From the NCBI GenBank assembly GCA_965220365.1, contig OZ244823.1:1736001-1800000 (forward strand): a stretch of 64,000 nt of DNA, read 5' to 3'. The position numbers and the translations under genes are program-made. Under the pieces are notes generated by a model, which saw nothing but the letters and a program-made list of their open reading frames with translations, searched no databases and had not been told where the DNA came from. The stretch comes from Bin80 sp965220365 (lineage in GTDB: Bacteria; Bacteroidota; Rhodothermia; Rhodothermales; Bin80). Of this stretch, positions 60,890 to 64,000 are shown piece after piece; within the stretch, counting starts at the first letter, position 1, and every line of letters starts with the position of its first letter.

Positions 60890-62038
60890 TCATAAGGCAG
60901 ATATGTCTTCAATCAGATCAACCCATTGCTGTTGAACGGCTTCCGGGCTGTAAGCAGTTTCATAATGCTTGCGCACAGCCAATGAGCAATTCAGCCATGT
61001 CTTTTCATTGCTGAGAGACTGCAGAGCTTTTGCAATAGCATCTGGGTCATGCGGTGGGACAAGGGAAGCTCCCTGTTCGGTATCAACGAGCGCCTCAAGT
61101 ACGGGGCGCTTGGTGATAATCACCGGAGTTGCGGTGCTGAGCGCTTCCATGATTGCCAAAGGTTGTGCCTCATAATGAAGTACGCTCGGAAGAGCAAACA
61201 CATCTGCGTTTCGATGAAGCTTTGCAACGAGTGCCCGATCCGAGATTGGGCCATGAACGGTGATGCATTCCGTCAGCCCCAACTGGCTGATTGCACGATG
61301 GAAATATTCTTCGTCACGGCTGTTATTCCATCGCCCAGCGAAATGTGCTTCAACGGAAAGCCCCTGCTTGACTGCAATCGAAACTCCACGCAGGAGATCA
61401 TAACAACCTTTTTCTTTGATCATATGGCTCAGGAATAGTACCCTGAGCACTTTTGAGGAGGAATGGTTCTGACGCTTGATTCGAAGTTCATCTTCCGTGG
61501 CAAATGGTCGGACATAATTCGGAATAACAAGAAGTTTATCTGCCGGGACCCAGCGTGCGACCTGTTTTGCCAGTTCATGACTTAAAACCACAACGCGATT
61601 TAGACGGTGGACGAGGTGTTTTGCTGTGATGCTTGTAATCCCATGGCTAAACAATCGGGAAAAATTCCCCCAATGCACCACTGCAACCAGGGGCTGAGTG
61701 GGCTTTAGGCAGGGCATTATCGTCAGAAGGTCACGCCAATGCCCAGATGGTTGACTGGAAATATTTGTCCACAGCACTGGATTGCCATCGGAGAGCCGAT
61801 CTCGTAGTTTAGGCTTTAGGCCAAGATAATGGTTCGTCGTGCGCAGGGTCCCCAAACGCCCTGATGGCATTAGAGCTCGGTCGGCAAGCGTCATGTTAAA
61901 TCGCCGAATATCGTAGTCTGGTTGAAGCAGGTCTGCTAGGCTTTGGGTCGCTAAACTCTGACCGTCTATTGGAGGAGGATAACGCCCAATGACATGGATA
62001 GTCCTTGATTTATGTGAGTTGGGCGGAGGGGTTTGCAT
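60890..62038 (-). CDS. Glycosyltransferase family 4
   Basis: 382-residue GT-B retaining glycosyltransferase. N-terminal start IHVIGRYPPPIDGQSLATQSL with the glycine-containing loop; a middle segment LVAVVHWGNFSRLFS; C-terminal donor domain with VLFLSHMIKEKGCYDLLRG and the E-x7-E motif near FALPSVLHYEAQPLAIMEALSTATPVI, where the first and last Glu would contact the nucleotide sugar. Likely a sugar transferase for a surface polysaccharide. It stands alone on the minus strand, converging on the Fic gene with 226 bases of non-coding DNA in between, so no cluster partner is visible here. Confidence 0.87.
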   Translation of the reverse strand: MQTPPPNSHKSRTIHVIGRYPPPIDGQSLATQSLADLLQPDYDIRRFNMTLADRALMPSGRLGTLRTTNHYLGLKPKLRDRLSDGNPVLWTNISSQPSGHWRDLLTIMPCLKPTQPLVAVVHWGNFSRLFSHGITSITAKHLVHRLNRVVVLSHELAKQVARWVPADKLLVIPNYVRPFATEDELRIKRQNHSSSKVLRVLFLSHMIKEKGCYDLLRGVSIAVKQGLSVEAHFAGRWNNSRDEEYFHRAISQLGLTECITVHGPISDRALVAKLHRNADVFALPSVLHYEAQPLAIMEALSTATPVIITKRPVLEALVDTEQGASLVPPHDPDAIAKALQSLSNEKTWLNCSLAVRKHYETAYSPEAVQQQWVDLIEDISAL

Positions 62039-62468
62039 TTATGGCCTGAGATTAGAGTTTTGGGAATGTGCTTCTAGCAGCCCGTGGATTAAGCTGTTGA
62101 GCGACGCTTCCCTAGTTCATTTTGACTATTCAGAAGGTAAATCATAATGAAAAATCTAAGAATTAGTGGTTCACGGGGGCGTTTTACGCATTTTCAATCA
62201 ACGAAGACTTCCCTGTGAGCCTCTTGCAAAACTCTTTTTTCGCCCCCGATTCCCCGTCTACTTTGAGGCATAAGTCAATCCAATTTGCTGAAGTTACGTG
62301 AAGGATGGACATCGGTTCGTTTCTGCCTCAAATCTATGCGCGATTTGCTTCCAGGCAAGCCTCGATGGGGTGAATTTTGCCTCTGATCCGTTGGAAGTTC
62401 ACGTACCGATCCTACGGTTCGTATTTCCGAACACCCCAAATTCTATCGGCTGGCGCGACTCGTCTGGT

Positions 62469-63599
62469 TTATTGGATCAGCCGCAGTAATTGATCCACGG
62501 TGAGCACCACGATGGCAAACATCAGATGGCACATCACCTTCTGATAGCCACGCACTCGGACATGACGTGCGCCAAACTCATCTTTGAGTCGTCCAAAGGC
62601 CCGCTCGACCGTGGAACGTTCCCGGTAACGTACCCGCTCCGGTGGGGTAAACCCGGCCGTACGCTGTGCCTTTTTCTCACGACGGTGCGCCGCGGTTCGC
62701 GTCCGGGGATTCGAATCAATGATCGGCACCTGCCCCGAGGCCCGACTATGGGCATGAATCGCCTTCGCGTCATAGGCGCTGTCCATGAGATCATAACAGT
62801 GATCGACCCGCTGGGCCGTCAGGGTTGCCAATGGAAGGGCGGCCTGACTGTCATGGAGCGATGCCGAGGTGACCAGACCACTGATGGGAATCCCGCCGTC
62901 TGCAACATCCATATGCAGTTTATATCCCGTCCAGGACTGCGTCACCCCTTTCGCATTGCGTTTGCACGAAACCGTACATTCTTTTGGCAAATCGTCCAAC
63001 ATCTCCTCCAGCGTCATCGTACGCTGGCGTACCAGACGTTTGGGCGCCTTTGGACGTTCTTCTCCCTTTTTTGGACGCCCACGTTTGCGGGCCACCGGGG
63101 CGGGCTTCTTTTTCTTTGGCACGGCCTTCTCACGCGCTTCAATCGCCGTTGAATCCCGGGAAATATGCCCGATCAGACGCTCCTGACAGCTTTTTTGGAT
63201 CCGTGCCTCATGGAGCCGAGAGGGCAGTTCGGTCGCAGCAAATTCCTGGAATGCACGCGAAAACGTGGAGGCACTGGGGACATCACACGAACGGGACCAA
63301 CCACACAGAGACCGAAGCATCTTCTCGGAAAGCAAGCGCTCATGCAAGCCAGCCGTCGTGGGAATATTCAACACCATCTTGGCCAAAAACGACCGGGCAA
63401 GCGAGGCGCGATGCGCCTGCGGACGCCCCGGCGCACGCAGCACCGGACGGGGCAAAAAGTTCTCCACCTCCACCATCTCGAAGACGTACAACAACGTCCT
63501 GTACCGCCTCGGAAGCAAACCGTAATGCTGCTCAACCTGAGGGAACAACTCTTGCTGACAGGAAATATAAAATCCGCGTAATTTCTTTCTGAGGGACAT
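62469..63599 (-). CDS. IS5/IS1182-like transposase
   Basis: 376-residue DDE transposase of the DDE_Tnp_1 kind. Catalytic Asp149 is in LIGHISRDSTAIEA; the second Asp in CYDLMDSAYDAKAI; the Glu in RERSTVERAFGRLKDEFG. Between the first two Asp is an unusual basic insertion with an RGRPKKG stretch (about 165-195), like an AT-hook. A DUF772-like N-terminal domain (LARSFLAKMVLNIPTT) is present. The reading frame is intact. Its ribosome-binding site (GGAGG, about seven bases before the start) is buried in a leader hairpin. Confidence 0.92.
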   Translation of the reverse strand: MSLRKKLRGFYISCQQELFPQVEQHYGLLPRRYRTLLYVFEMVEVENFLPRPVLRAPGRPQAHRASLARSFLAKMVLNIPTTAGLHERLLSEKMLRSLCGWSRSCDVPSASTFSRAFQEFAATELPSRLHEARIQKSCQERLIGHISRDSTAIEAREKAVPKKKKPAPVARKRGRPKKGEERPKAPKRLVRQRTMTLEEMLDDLPKECTVSCKRNAKGVTQSWTGYKLHMDVADGGIPISGLVTSASLHDSQAALPLATLTAQRVDHCYDLMDSAYDAKAIHAHSRASGQVPIIDSNPRTRTAAHRREKKAQRTAGFTPPERVRYRERSTVERAFGRLKDEFGARHVRVRGYQKVMCHLMFAIVVLTVDQLLRLIQ

Positions 63600-63600
63600 C

Positions 63601-63660
63601 GGAGCCTCCGCGTTTTTTTGATGAGTTCGTACCTCCCAAAGATACGAATTTGGAGGCTCC
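63601..63660 (-). promoter_or_regulatory. Leader hairpin hiding the transposase ribosome-binding site
   Basis: On the minus-strand transcript, GGAGCCTCC (from 63652-63660) pairs with GGAGGCTCC (from 63601-63609), the latter holding the GGAGG just before the ATG at 63599. A smaller stem (TTCGTA with TACGAA, 63626-63631 and 63643-63648) sits in the loop. Such structures limit transposase translation from outside transcripts in several IS families. Confidence 0.6.
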
Positions 63661-63805
63661 TGTCCCTCGTTTTTGAGTCGACAAACGTCTTGGAAAACAA
63701 GTCGCAGACCCCAATCAGATCAAAGGCCCTCCAGATAGAACCAGAATCCTCGAAAAACCAAAATCCTCAAAAAATCACCCGATTTGGGAGTTTTGCAAGA
63801 GGCTC

Positions 63806-64000
63806 CTGTTTCTATCAACATACTTTATCCACGGACTGATAGAGGCAGGAAAGTTTGGGGATCATATACTTAACTACACAAAATATCTGGCGGTTATATA
63901 CTTAAGTGCGGTGAGTTCTGGGAGCGTTTTTGCAAGTAGTGGATACACTAAGGGGGAGCGTGATCCGACCAAGTGCTTATCATAACATTATCTCCGCTGG
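63806..64000. other. Non-coding right end of the window
   Basis: No open frame. Contains the right CTGT target copy and a repeated ATATACTTAA (near 63865 and 63895). Nothing else recognised. Confidence 0.4.

Larger units (their letters stand above)
62217..63805 (-). mobile_element. Complete IS5/IS1182-like insertion sequence
   Basis: 1589 bp. Perfect 18-bp inverted repeats: GAGCCTCTTGCAAAACTC at 62217-62234 and its reverse complement at 63788-63805. CTGT stands on both outer sides (62213-62216 and 63806-63809), a likely 4-bp target duplication. About 230 bases at the left end carry no gene. It has one transposase gene on the minus strand. Exact family (IS5 or IS1182) cannot be fixed by eye. 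Confidence 0.88.

Noticed and set aside
62298..62489. Short open frame in the left non-coding end of the IS5/IS1182-like element
   Set aside because: No ribosome-binding site and no domain; lies within IS end DNA.

Overview
The window looks like chromosome from a marine-type member of the Rhodothermota/Bacteroidota (Rhodothermales or a relative). This rests on a C-terminal type IX secretion sorting domain (GNYPNPF start), a TonB-linked receptor with an N-terminal carboxypeptidase-like domain, a long CcmF, a free-standing glycogen-synthase N-domain, the long NagB/PIG-L fusion and Tat-exported Gfo/Idh/MocA proteins. The taxonomic call is an inference from gene families; no rRNA or tRNA gene was seen, and no CRISPR array.

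Layout. 1-5.3 kb: the 5' part of an arginase gene (minus strand), then a heterodimeric ABC exporter whose two genes are separated by ribonuclease Z. 5.4-7.6 kb: an arsenosugar-type set (ArsM methyltransferase, CxxC peroxidase-like protein, radical SAM ArsS), facing a flavin oxidoreductase with a cysteine-rich tail and a coupled small membrane protein. 9.3-10.8 kb: mobile-element debris, namely a 191-bp MITE-like element and an IS110-type transposase broken by an in-frame amber codon. 10.9-14.8 kb: a TroA-type Zn/Mn ABC importer behind a DtxR/MntR-like palindrome; both permeases carry a C-terminal winged-helix-like tail. 15.1-20.6 kb: a minimal protein with a sorting signal and a 1402-residue LRR metalloprotease with a G10 tract just upstream.

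20.9-31.6 kb: an RND efflux set (TolC, membrane-fusion protein, an RND pump with about 300 extra hydrophobic residues), then mpl and ccmF, all on the minus strand. 31.8-39.5 kb: ManC, UDP-glucose dehydrogenase, a sulfate-type SLC13 permease, a fused ATP sulfurylase/APS kinase and a second nucleotide-sugar dehydrogenase. This set could supply uronic-acid sugars and activated sulfate for a sulfated surface polysaccharide. 39.6-43.1 kb: a complete IS1634-family element with 6-bp target duplication, plus two solo left ends of a relative flanking an SRPBCC gene. 43.1-50 kb: glycosyltransferase, LpxH-like phosphoesterase, a small PH-like protein, a TonB-linked receptor with a Gly/Arg-rich insert, and the glycogen-synthase-like protein.

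50.3-59.3 kb: a NagB-like/PIG-L fusion with altered active-site residues, MsrA, a 3-keto-disaccharide hydrolase-type (DUF1080) lipoprotein or periplasmic protein, a membrane Fe-S oxidoreductase, two Tat-exported Gfo/Idh/MocA proteins and ApbE. Together the last five suggest periplasmic sugar oxidation linked to a membrane electron carrier. 59.8-62 kb: a Fic protein with a small coupled upstream gene and a GT4 glycosyltransferase. 62.2-63.8 kb: a complete IS5/IS1182-like element with 18-bp inverted repeats, a 4-bp target duplication and a hairpin that buries the transposase ribosome-binding site.

No single element is demonstrably a new system. The strongest candidates are the metal importer with winged-helix tails on both permeases, the G10-tract surface metalloprotease, and the Fic pair without a recognisable inhibitory motif.
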